This document shows positions 1 to 6,335 of a stretch of DNA of 13,400 bases, one piece after another. The DNA lies in NCBI GenBank assembly GCA_016199665.1, contig JACQGG010000108.1, positions 1-13,400 on the forward strand, read 5' to 3'. Positions within the stretch are counted from its first letter, which is position 1. Every line of letters begins with the position of its first letter. The notes below the pieces were generated by a model. It searched no databases, was not told where the DNA came from, and saw only the letters and a program-made list of their open reading frames with translations. This stretch comes from Acidobacteriota bacterium. GTDB taxonomy: Bacteria > Acidobacteriota > UBA6911 > JACQSX01. The translations under genes were made by a program, and so were the position numbers.

Positions 1-137
1 CGCTCGATTACGTCGGCTTTGAGATCCCCGACAAGTTTGTTGTTGGCTACGGCCTGGACTACGCCCAGAATTACCGAAATTTGCCGCACGTGGCGGTCCT
101 GAAGAGCTCTGAAATCCCTGAAAATTCAATAGATTGA
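1..137 (+). CDS. hpt: Hypoxanthine phosphoribosyltransferase, C-terminal fragment
   Basis: This is the last 44 codons of a gene that begins before the window; the frame starts at base 3 and ends at TGA 135-137. The fragment begins LDYVGFEIPDKFVVGYGLDY and continues with a YRNLPHV segment, which is the characteristic C-terminal signature of bacterial hypoxanthine/guanine phosphoribosyltransferases. In that family the segment contributes to the purine-binding pocket and the subunit interface. The enzyme condenses hypoxanthine or guanine with PRPP to give IMP or GMP in the cytosol. Its place upstream of nucleoside phosphorylase genes fits purine salvage, because purine nucleoside phosphorylase makes its substrate. 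The stop codon overlaps the -35 element of the next promoter. The catalytic PRPP loop lies outside the window and cannot be checked. Confidence 0.9.
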   Translation, partial: LDYVGFEIPDKFVVGYGLDYAQNYRNLPHVAVLKSSEIPENSID

Positions 138-162
138 CTTGGGCCAGGGAAGCAAGTAAAAT
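134..162 (+). promoter_or_regulatory. Sigma70-type promoter for rpsU
   Basis: TTGACT (134-139) and TAAAAT (157-162) are separated by exactly 17 bp, each matching the sigma70 consensus at five of six positions. The -35 box overlaps the hpt stop codon. The predicted start near 169 would give a leader of about 44 nt before rpsU. An inverted repeat at 149-175 brackets the -10 box. Confidence 0.68.
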
Positions 163-175
163 AGTGGTTTGCTTC
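149..175. promoter_or_regulatory. Operator-like inverted repeat around the rpsU -10 box
   Basis: GAAGCAA (149-155) and TTGCTTC (169-175) are perfect 7-bp inverted arms separated by 13 bp, and the spacer contains the -10 box TAAAAT. Most of it lies upstream of the predicted transcription start, so a DNA-level protein site is more plausible than an RNA hairpin. No known regulator is assigned, and 7-bp arms may occur by chance. Confidence 0.28.
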
Positions 176-212
176 TCGACAAGTTTTTGGTTAACAAGGA
201 GGTGCATCCTTA

Positions 213-410
213 TTGGCTGAAGTAATCGTGCAAGAGGGCGAGTCCCTGGAAAGCGCGCTTCGTCGCTTCAAGCGCAAGGTTCAGCAGGAGGATATCATCA
301 AGGAAGTAAAGAGGCACTCCTTCTATCTGAAGCCCGGCGAGAAAAAGCGCGTCAAGCAGGCGCTGGCCCGAAAACGGAGTCGAAAGAAGTCCCGCCAATT
401 CAGCACCTAG
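213..410 (+). CDS. rpsU: 30S ribosomal protein S21
   Basis: The 65-residue product is a complete S21, a small, very basic 30S subunit protein located near the 16S 3' end and involved in initiation. It has the family core ESLESALRRFKRKV at about residues 10-23, followed by HSFYLKPGEKKR and a Lys/Arg-rich tail (ARKRSRKKSR). The start is TTG at 213, supported by a strong Shine-Dalgarno AAGGAGG at 196-202 with 10 nt spacing; the GTG inside that region is out of frame. The gene has its own promoter at 134-162 and an intrinsic terminator at 433-460, so it probably forms a short transcript separate from the salvage genes, with read-through into deoA possible. The identification is near certain from sequence and length. 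Confidence 0.96.
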   Translation: MAEVIVQEGESLESALRRFKRKVQQEDIIKEVKRHSFYLKPGEKKRVKQALARKRSRKKSRQFST

Positions 411-432
411 CGTATCAGGTTTGCGATCGTTC

Positions 433-460
433 AGGCCTCCCCAGTGGTGGAGGCCTTTTT
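433..460 (+). terminator. Rho-independent terminator after rpsU
   Basis: AGGCCTCC (433-440) pairs perfectly with GGAGGCCT (449-456) around an 8-nt loop, and the 3' arm runs directly into TTTTT (456-460). It lies 23 bp after the rpsU stop and before deoA, so it should end or attenuate rpsU transcription. Confidence 0.85.
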
Positions 461-484
461 ATTTGGAGGAAAGCCGGAAGGCAG

Positions 485-499
485 CTAGCCCAGGGCTAG
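485..499. promoter_or_regulatory. Perfect palindrome just upstream of deoA
   Basis: CTAGCCC-A-GGGCTAG is a perfect 7+1+7 palindrome centred 20 bp before the deoA ATG. A one-base loop is too small for an RNA hairpin, which suggests a DNA-binding site for a dimeric protein if it is functional. It occupies the position expected for a Shine-Dalgarno sequence, and none is visible. No clear promoter was found between the rpsU terminator and deoA. The regulator, if any, is unknown. Confidence 0.35.
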
Positions 500-511
500 A
501 ACACCGACCCC

Positions 512-1822
512 ATGCGAACCCTCGATATCATTGCCGAAAAGCGTAATGGAAGGAAGCTCAGCTCCGAGTCGATACGGGCGCTGGTGGAGGGTTATGTCCA
601 GGGGCAAATTCCCGATTATCAGGTTTCCGCTTTCCTCATGGCGGTCTATTTCCGGTCCATGGATGATGAGGAAACAGTCACCCTCACTCGCGCCATCATC
701 GACTCCGGCGTAACGGTCGATTTTTCCGGATTGCCTTCGCCTGCAGTGGGCAAGCACAGCACCGGCGGTGTGGGAGACAAGACGTCGCTGATTGTCGCGC
801 CCCTGGCGGCTTCGTGCGGGATGTTTGTGCCGATGATTTCCGGCCGGGGTTTGGGTCATACCGGCGGCACACTGGATAAACTGGAGTCGATACCGGGTTT
901 TAACGTCAACCTCTCATTGGCCCAATTCAAAGAGCAGGTGGGTGGGATCGGCTGCGCTCTGATCGGCCAGACGGCGGAGCTGGCTCCCGCGGACAAGAAG
1001 CTTTACGCATTGCGCGATGTCACGGCGACGGTAGAGAGCATCCCGCTGATAGTCGCCAGCATCATCAGCAAGAAAGTGGCTGAAGGAGATACCGGACTGG
1101 TTCTGGATGTCAAGACCGGTTCCGGCGCATTCATGAAGACCCTGGAAAGCTCCCGGGCGCTGGCCGAAGCGCTGGTGAGAACGGGCCGCCTGCTGGGGAT
1201 GGAAGTCACCGCGCTGATCACCAGCATGGAGGAGCCGCTGGGGCATGCGGTCGGCAATTCCGTCGAAGTGGTCGAATCGGTGGAGGTGCTCCGGGGCGGC
1301 GGCCCTGAGGATCTCAGAGAAGTTTCGCTGGCGCTGGCCGCAGAAATGGCGCTGCTGGCCGGCAAGGCACGCAGCCTGGAGGAAGCCGGAAACATTCTCA
1401 ACCAAAAAATTGTGGCCGGGGACGCGCTGGAGAAGTTCCGCCAGATCATAGCCGCGCAGGGAGGCGACCCGCGGATTGTCGATGACGATCAACTTTTGCC
1501 GATGGCCTCGCACCGGTGCGAAGTCAAGGCGCCTCGAAAAGGATTTGTGAAGTCAATTCTGGCCGAACCGATCGGGAAGGCGGCTATGCTGCTGGGGGCA
1601 GGCCGTGAGACCGTGGAGGCTGGGATTGACCCTGCGGCTGCAGTCTGGGTTCGCAAAAAGACAGGCGAGGAGGTCGACGCGGGCGAACCGTTGTGCACTC
1701 TGGAGTTCAACGACGATCGCCGGCTGCGGGAAGCGATTGCGCTGGCGGAGAGCGCGTTTGCCCTCGGCGACAGCCGCCCTGATGCGGTCAGGCGGATCCT
1801 GGAGAGAATCGCGGCGAAATAG
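512..1822 (+). CDS. deoA: Thymidine / pyrimidine-nucleoside phosphorylase
   Basis: The 436-residue protein, normal length for the family, reversibly splits thymidine or uridine with phosphate into free base and (deoxy)ribose-1-phosphate in the cytosol. The phosphate-binding signature KHSTGGVGDKTS starts at K81-H82. The substrate-binding set R168, S183 and K187 lies in YALRDVTATVESIPLIVASI plus the following ISKK, and ISGRGLGHTGGTLDKLES is intact. The domain order is the N-terminal helical domain, the alpha/beta domain and the C-terminal domain. Residue 108 is Met (VPMISGRG); thymidine phosphorylases usually have Met here, while broad pyrimidine phosphorylases have Lys, so thymidine/deoxyuridine preference is inferred. 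The start is ATG 512; no convincing Shine-Dalgarno precedes it. It is the first gene of the salvage run, which ends with deoB, the enzyme that uses its sugar phosphate product. Confidence 0.95.
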   Translation: MRTLDIIAEKRNGRKLSSESIRALVEGYVQGQIPDYQVSAFLMAVYFRSMDDEETVTLTRAIIDSGVTVDFSGLPSPAVGKHSTGGVGDKTSLIVAPLAASCGMFVPMISGRGLGHTGGTLDKLESIPGFNVNLSLAQFKEQVGGIGCALIGQTAELAPADKKLYALRDVTATVESIPLIVASIISKKVAEGDTGLVLDVKTGSGAFMKTLESSRALAEALVRTGRLLGMEVTALITSMEEPLGHAVGNSVEVVESVEVLRGGGPEDLREVSLALAAEMALLAGKARSLEEAGNILNQKIVAGDALEKFRQIIAAQGGDPRIVDDDQLLPMASHRCEVKAPRKGFVKSILAEPIGKAAMLLGAGRETVEAGIDPAAAVWVRKKTGEEVDAGEPLCTLEFNDDRRLREAIALAESAFALGDSRPDAVRRILERIAAK

Positions 1823-1849
1823 GCATTGTTGTACAATTTGCTGCACAAA

Positions 1850-2716
1850 ATGAATCTGACAGAGATGCATGCCGATCCAGACGACACCCAGCGGCGTTTA
1901 GATGAGGCCGTTTACGCCATTTCTGGAAGGATGGCCGGGCCTCCGTCCGTCGGTCTCATTTTGGGATCCGGGCTGGGTGAATTTCTCAACGACCTTGCCG
2001 GCAACACATCCGTCAGCTACGCCGATATCCCCAATTTCCCACGCTCCACGGTTGTCGGGCATGCGGGCAATCTCATCTTCAATCGCATTGGGACGATGAC
2101 GTTTGCCGCGCTGCAGGGACGGGTTCATTACTATGAGGGGTATTCAATCCGCGAAGTCGTTTTTCCCGTGAGGGTCCTGGCGCGGCTGGGGGTTGGGAAG
2201 CTGATCATTACAAACGCGGCGGGAGGAATTAACCGGACGTTCCAGCCGGGGGACCTGATGCTGATTGCCGATCACATCAACCTGATGGGCGCAAACCCTC
2301 TGACGGGACAAAATCTGGAGGCGTTGGGCCCGCGCTTTCCCGACATGTCGGAAGCTTACTCGCGGAAATTTCGCGAGCTGGCGCGCGCGGTTGCGGAAGA
2401 AAAACGAATCGGCTTGCAGGAGGGGGTCTATGTGGGCCTGGCCGGACCCAGCTATGAGACCCCCGCCGAGATTCGCATGCTGGCGGCGCTGGGCGCCGAT
2501 GCGGTCGGAATGTCGACTGTCCCTGAGGTCATTGCCGGCCGCCACGCGGGAATCGCCGTCCTGGGAGTCTCGTGCATCACCAACATGGCGGCAGGAATTC
2601 TGGACCGGAAGCTGGACCACGCCGAGGTGATGGAAACCACGGTTCGAGTCAAGGACAAGTTCGCCGGCCTGGTGCGCGGTCTGCTGGACCGGCTGGCCGC
2701 CGGCGCCGAAGTGTGA
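1850..2716 (+). CDS. Purine nucleoside phosphorylase, trimeric class
   Basis: This is a 288-residue PNP of the PunA/human-type trimeric family, which phosphorolyses inosine, guanosine and their deoxy forms to free base and (deoxy)ribose-1-phosphate. With the ATG at 1850, motifs are the phosphate loop LILGSGLG (from L36), VVGHAG with H71, HYYEGYS near 93, the GPSYETPAE segment with E203, and SCITNMAAG with N245. The Glu/Asn pair is the 6-oxopurine-recognition pair of the trimeric class, so adenosine is not expected to be a good substrate. The start is uncertain: TTG 1826, ATG 1850 and ATG 1865 are in frame without a clear Shine-Dalgarno; 1865 gives the N-terminus closest to typical length. It follows deoA by 27 bp, so co-transcription is likely. 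The symbol punA or deoD is used for this family in different genomes. Confidence 0.93.
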   Translation: MNLTEMHADPDDTQRRLDEAVYAISGRMAGPPSVGLILGSGLGEFLNDLAGNTSVSYADIPNFPRSTVVGHAGNLIFNRIGTMTFAALQGRVHYYEGYSIREVVFPVRVLARLGVGKLIITNAAGGINRTFQPGDLMLIADHINLMGANPLTGQNLEALGPRFPDMSEAYSRKFRELARAVAEEKRIGLQEGVYVGLAGPSYETPAEIRMLAALGADAVGMSTVPEVIAGRHAGIAVLGVSCITNMAAGILDRKLDHAEVMETTVRVKDKFAGLVRGLLDRLAAGAEV

Positions 2717-2742
2717 GGGAACAGAGGGACTATCCGCGCCAC

Positions 2743-2763
2743 TGTCAGTTGTCAGCTGTCAGT
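2743..2763. repeat. Three tandem heptamers in the pnp-cdd gap
   Basis: TGTCAGT, TGTCAGC and TGTCAGT lie head to tail in the 80-bp gap between the purine nucleoside phosphorylase stop and cdd. This is a minimal tandem repeat inside the probable operon. It may be a trace of a longer, expandable simple repeat or a regulatory site; no function is visible. Confidence 0.6.
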
Positions 2764-2796
2764 TCGGTCAGGGCCAAATCTCGGAGGGCTGATGCA

Positions 2797-3198
2797 ATGA
2801 GTCTGATCGATTCAACCAGACTAAAACAGGCCGCACTCAAAGCCCGCGACCATGCCCACGCTCCCTACTCCCATTTCCGGGTCGGGGCGGCGCTGCTGGA
2901 CGATTCGGGCGCCATCATCACCGGCTGCAACGTCGAAAATGCCACCTACGGATTGACCGTATGCGCGGAGCGGGTCGCCATCCTCAAGGCAATCTCGGAA
3001 GGGCATCGAAAGTTCCTCGCGATCGCAGTCGCCGCGGATTCTCCGACCCTGACACCTCCCTGCGGGGCATGCCGCCAGATCCTTTGGGAGTTTTGCGGCG
3101 ACATTCCCGTTTATCTGGTCAACCTGCGGGGCGATGAAAGGGAAGTTCAAATGGCGGAACTCTTTCCCAGCCCCTTTGACCGCAGGCAGTTGTTATGA
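2797..3198 (+). CDS. cdd: Cytidine deaminase, tetrameric type
   Basis: The 133-residue protein hydrolyses cytidine and deoxycytidine to uridine and deoxyuridine, feeding pyrimidine phosphorolysis by the upstream deoA product. Its length is that of the small homotetrameric Cdd class. The zinc site is complete: CAER with C56 and proton-shuttling E58, and PPCGACRQ with C89 and C92. The substrate segment FRVGAALL and the CNVENATYG motif are also present. The ATG at 2797 is chosen because GGAGGG (2783-2788) lies 8 nt upstream and the protein then starts just before the conserved N-terminal helix; the longer open frame upstream is only the overlap with the phosphorylase gene. Its stop overlaps the next start as ATGA (3195-3198), indicating translational coupling. 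Confidence 0.95.
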   Translation: MSLIDSTRLKQAALKARDHAHAPYSHFRVGAALLDDSGAIITGCNVENATYGLTVCAERVAILKAISEGHRKFLAIAVAADSPTLTPPCGACRQILWEFCGDIPVYLVNLRGDEREVQMAELFPSPFDRRQLL

Positions 3199-4628
3199 AC
3201 CGCTCCAGGGTGCTTCTCTGGGGAATGGTTCTGCTTGCCTGCCTCGTCATTGTTGCGGGGCACCTGCTCCCGCAGGAGCCCGCGGCCGCCCAAAGTCCCG
3301 CCCAAGGTCGCGCCGTCGACCTGCTCGTTCGCAACGGCGATGTGCTGACGATGGACTCGGCCTTTCATGAATACCGGCCCGGGTTTGTCGCAATCACCGG
3401 CGACCGGATTACGGCGGTCGGTCCCATGACCGAGGCGGCCGGCTATAAGGCTTCCCAGACGATAGATGCCGCAGGCAAGATCGTCCTGCCGGGGCTGATC
3501 AACACGCACACGCATGCGCCCATGACGCTTTTCCGGGGTTTGGGCGGCGACTCAAACCTGATGGATTGGCTGCAGCAGTACATCTTTCCCGCCGAGGCGA
3601 AGAACGTCAATCGGGACCTGGTCAAATGGGGGACGGCCTTGGCCTGCTACGAGATGATCCAGTCGGGCACGACCACGTTTGTCGACATGTACTACTTTGA
3701 AGACGAAATAGCCGCAGCCGCCAAGTCGGCCGGAATACGGGCCGTCCTGGGTGAAACGATCCTGGACATGCCGGCCCCCGACAACAAGACGGTTCCGGAA
3801 GCGCTGGCCTACACGAGGAAATTCATCGAGCAGTGGCGTCGCGACCCGCTGATAACACCCGCCGTGGCGCCTCATGCGCCTTATACCTGTTCGCGAGAGA
3901 CCCTGCTTCAATCCCAGGCGCTGGCCAACGAGTTTAAGGTTCCGCTGGTGACGCATTTGTCGGAGACCGAAGATGAGGTAAGAACGATCACGGGCAAATA
4001 CGCGATGACGCCGGCCGCGTACCTGGACAGCATCGGCTTCTTGCAGGACTCCCTGATCGCGGCCCACTGCGTCTGGATCACGGACCTTGAGATTCCCCTG
4101 CTGCAGAGGCGCGGCGTGGGGGTGTCGCACAACCCTGAAAGCAACATGAAGCTGGCGTCGGGCGTGGCGCCGCTGAAAAGGTTCCTGGATGCCGGGATCG
4201 CGGTGGGGCTGGGGACCGACGGCGCCGCCAGCAACAACAACCTGGACCTGTTCGAAGAGATTGACAGCATGGCAAAGCTGCACAAACTGTGGCTCAAGGA
4301 CCCGGCGTTTCTTTCCGCAAAACAGGCGCTGGCCATCGCCACACGCGGCGGCGCCGAAGTGATCGATCGGGGCAACGACCTGGGAACCCTGCAAGCGGGA
4401 AAACTGGCCGACGTCATCCTGGTTCGCACCGCAGAGCCGCCGGCCATTCCCCTGTACGACGTCTACGCGCAGCTTGCTTACTCGCTGAAAGGGGGCAGCG
4501 TCGACACGGTCGTGATCAACGGCAAAGTCATCATGCAGGACCGCGCCGTGCGCACCCTTGATTTTGGCGCCATTCGCCGGGAGGTGGGCCGCCTGCAGCG
4601 GCAGATTACGATGAGCTTGGGGAAATGA
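3195..4628 (+). CDS. Amidohydrolase of the MTA/SAH/adenosine deaminase family with an export-type N-terminus
   Basis: This 477-residue metal-dependent amidohydrolase resembles MtaD-type deaminases, which convert 5'-methylthioadenosine, S-adenosylhomocysteine or adenosine to the inosine form. Visible motifs are NTHTHAPMTLFRG (H105, H107), HAPYTCS, THLSETEDEV (H254), AAHCVW (H291), SHNPESNMKLASG (H312) and GTDGAASNNNLDLFEE (D342), covering the expected metal and substrate ligands. Unusually, about 38 residues precede the catalytic fold: a basic start (MNRSR), a hydrophobic run from V6 to about L25, and a possible cleavage site AAA-QS after residue 32. LLAC at 13-16 is a poor lipobox. The N-terminus may be a Sec signal or membrane anchor. 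ATGA overlaps couple it to cdd and to deoB, so its role is very probably nucleoside salvage; the exact substrate is not determined from sequence. Confidence 0.88.
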   Translation: MNRSRVLLWGMVLLACLVIVAGHLLPQEPAAAQSPAQGRAVDLLVRNGDVLTMDSAFHEYRPGFVAITGDRITAVGPMTEAAGYKASQTIDAAGKIVLPGLINTHTHAPMTLFRGLGGDSNLMDWLQQYIFPAEAKNVNRDLVKWGTALACYEMIQSGTTTFVDMYYFEDEIAAAAKSAGIRAVLGETILDMPAPDNKTVPEALAYTRKFIEQWRRDPLITPAVAPHAPYTCSRETLLQSQALANEFKVPLVTHLSETEDEVRTITGKYAMTPAAYLDSIGFLQDSLIAAHCVWITDLEIPLLQRRGVGVSHNPESNMKLASGVAPLKRFLDAGIAVGLGTDGAASNNNLDLFEEIDSMAKLHKLWLKDPAFLSAKQALAIATRGGAEVIDRGNDLGTLQAGKLADVILVRTAEPPAIPLYDVYAQLAYSLKGGSVDTVVINGKVIMQDRAVRTLDFGAIRREVGRLQRQITMSLGK

Positions 4629-5791
4629 AATTCAAACGGGTGATTCTCATTGTGATGGATTCCCTGGGCGTCGGCGAAATGCCGGACGCGGCCCGGTATG
4701 GTGACGCTGGCAGCGACACGCTCGGGCACATCGCCGAGCAGCGGCGTCTGCAGATCCCCAATCTGCGGCGCCTGGGGATGGCCAACTTGAAGCGGCTGAA
4801 ATCGGTCGAGCCGGCCGCGGCTCCTTTGGGCTGCTACGGGCGGATCGCGCTGGCTTCTCCCGGGAAGGACACGACCACCGGCCACTGGGAAATGGCTGGA
4901 ATTCTCCTGGACAAGCCTTTTCCGATCTATCCCGACGGTTTTCCACCGGAGATTGTGCAGAGATTTGAAAGTGAGACCCGCCGGGGCGTGCTCGGCAATA
5001 TCCCCGCTTCGGGAACCGAGATTATTGCGCGGCTTGGCGAGGAACAGCTCCGGACCGGCAAATGGATTGTCTACACGTCGGCCGACAGCGTCTTCCAGGT
5101 GGCGGCGCATGAGGAACGAATCCCGATCGCCGAGCTGTATGAAGGGTGCCGCAAGGCGCGCGAGATCCTGCGGGGCGAGCATGAAGTGGGCCGGGTGATC
5201 GCCCGTCCTTTTGGGGGCACACCGGGCGGCTTCAAGCGGACCGGGCGGCGCAAGGATTTCGCCATCGATCCGCCGTCGGTCACCCTGCTTGACATGCTGC
5301 GGGAGAAGGATCTGCCGACGGTCGGCATTGGAAAGATCGCTTCCATCTTCTGCTACCGCGGGATCTCACAGGAGATCAAGGTCACAGACAACATGGACAA
5401 CTGCGATCGGATCCTGCAGAGCATGCGCGCGACCGGCACAGGCCTTATCTTCAGCAACCTGGTGGATTTTGACATGATTTACGGCCATCGAAATGACGTT
5501 CAAGGCTACGGCCGGGCCCTGGAAGAGTTTGACGCGCGTCTTGCCGAGATCCTGGCGTTGCTGAAAGAAGATGACCTGCTGCTGCTGACGGCCGATCACG
5601 GTTGCGATCCGGCGACGCCTTCCACGGATCACTCTCGCGAGTATGTGCCGCTGATTGCGTACTCGCGGAAACTCAGCGGAGGGGCGGACCTGGGGCTGCG
5701 CAAGACCCTGGCTGACGTTGGCGCCACCGTGTGCGACAACTTTGGCTGCCGCCTGCCGGCCGGAGAGAGCTTCCTGGGATTGCTCGGGTAG
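4625..5791 (+). CDS. deoB: Phosphopentomutase
   Basis: The 388-residue enzyme of the alkaline phosphatase superfamily interconverts (deoxy)ribose-1-phosphate and 5-phosphate in the cytosol, using two Mn ions. The metal and catalytic residues are visible: D12 in VMDSLGVGEMPDA, the phosphorylated threonine T85 in KDTTTGHWE, D283 in DFDMIYGHRNDVQGYG, D324-H325 in TADHGCDP and H336 in STDHSREYVP. The length matches the family. The start ATG overlaps the stop of the deaminase gene (4625-4628). It is the last gene of the run and collects the sugar phosphates made by both phosphorylases encoded upstream. No deoC aldolase gene follows, so further deoxyribose breakdown must be encoded elsewhere. No clear terminator follows the TAG. 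Confidence 0.96.
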   Translation: MKFKRVILIVMDSLGVGEMPDAARYGDAGSDTLGHIAEQRRLQIPNLRRLGMANLKRLKSVEPAAAPLGCYGRIALASPGKDTTTGHWEMAGILLDKPFPIYPDGFPPEIVQRFESETRRGVLGNIPASGTEIIARLGEEQLRTGKWIVYTSADSVFQVAAHEERIPIAELYEGCRKAREILRGEHEVGRVIARPFGGTPGGFKRTGRRKDFAIDPPSVTLLDMLREKDLPTVGIGKIASIFCYRGISQEIKVTDNMDNCDRILQSMRATGTGLIFSNLVDFDMIYGHRNDVQGYGRALEEFDARLAEILALLKEDDLLLLTADHGCDPATPSTDHSREYVPLIAYSRKLSGGADLGLRKTLADVGATVCDNFGCRLPAGESFLGLLG

Positions 5792-5850
5792 GTTAGGCGC
5801 TTACCGGCGCAAAATGAGTTTGACCGCCACCGCGGAGCGCTCAAACCCTC

Positions 5851-5878
5851 TTGCAAATGAATCCCGCAAAATTATAAT
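5851..5878 (+). promoter_or_regulatory. Sigma70-type promoter for the DUF5666-like gene
   Basis: A perfect TATAAT (5873-5878) is preceded at 16 bp by TTGCAA (5851-5856), which matches the -35 consensus at four of six positions. It lies 82 bp before the next start codon and gives a leader of roughly 75 nt. It separates the envelope genes from the salvage operon. Confidence 0.6.
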
Positions 5879-5960
5879 GAGAAGCGAACCGTGCAACTGG
5901 GTTGAAATATGTCCAAATATGTTGAAAAGTAGATCAGATAACCGCAAGGAGTTTCGCGCC

Positions 5961-6275
5961 ATGAAGAAAGGTTTCGTTTCTGTCGCTTCTCTGATTGTTC
6001 TTCTAGCCGGCCTTTTTTTCTGCCAGGCGTACGCGCAGGGGCCGGCCGTCCGCACGGGAGAGATCGCCAACATTGACGCAGCCGCCAAGTCCTTTGTGAT
6101 CAAGACCAGCCGGGGGGAGACCAACATCCTCACGACCGATCAGACGTCCTTCAAAGAGGGCGACAAGGACATCAAGTTTGCAGACCTGAAAGTCGGCGAC
6201 AGCATCAAGGTGTCGGGAGAGCGAAAGGGCAACGACGTGGAGGCCAACGAGGTCGTCCGAGAGCCCGGGGACTGA
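5961..6275 (+). CDS. Small secreted DUF5666-like protein
   Basis: The 104-residue protein has a clear Sec signal peptide: MKK, a hydrophobic stretch from about residue 5 to 21, and AYA-QG as the probable cleavage site after A25. The mature ~79 residues form a single beta-rich domain with the pattern TGEIANIDAAAKSFVIKT, then TTDQTSF, then a D-L-K-V-G-D segment (FADLKVGDSIKVSGERKG) and a final VEANEV strand. This resembles DUF5666-type domains: small OB-like modules in periplasmic or surface proteins whose function is not established. The ATG at 5961 has AAGGAG 9 nt upstream and a good promoter further up. The BON lipoprotein gene follows after 60 bp and is probably co-transcribed. The family assignment is by motif pattern only. 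Confidence 0.8.
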   Translation: MKKGFVSVASLIVLLAGLFFCQAYAQGPAVRTGEIANIDAAAKSFVIKTSRGETNILTTDQTSFKEGDKDIKFADLKVGDSIKVSGERKGNDVEANEVVREPGD

Positions 6276-6335
6276 CGCGCCTCCGGGGGCTGGGATTTTT
6301 GGGACGCAACACTCGTAAGCTCGGGGAATTCCAAA

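Noticed and set aside
2572..2796. 75-codon upstream extension of the cytidine deaminase frame
   Set aside because: It overlaps the purine nucleoside phosphorylase coding sequence and the intergenic gap; the ATG at 2797 has a good Shine-Dalgarno and matches the family N-terminus.
3231..3245. Lipobox (LLAC) in the deaminase N-terminus
   Set aside because: The hydrophobic run continues for about nine residues after the Cys and Leu at -2 is atypical; a Sec signal or membrane anchor fits better.
3552..4394. A 280-codon minus-strand open frame inside the deaminase gene
   Set aside because: Antisense shadow of a conserved amidohydrolase with all metal-ligand motifs; no ribosome binding site or recognisable domain.
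5655..5960. N-terminal extension of the DUF5666-like frame
   Set aside because: It overlaps deoB and crosses the promoter at 5851-5878; the ATG at 5961 has a Shine-Dalgarno and begins a proper signal peptide.
6262..6300. Possible terminator after the DUF5666-like gene
   Set aside because: Only a 5-bp stem (AGCCC/GGGCT) with a large loop precedes the T-run, with GGGA in between; too weak to call.
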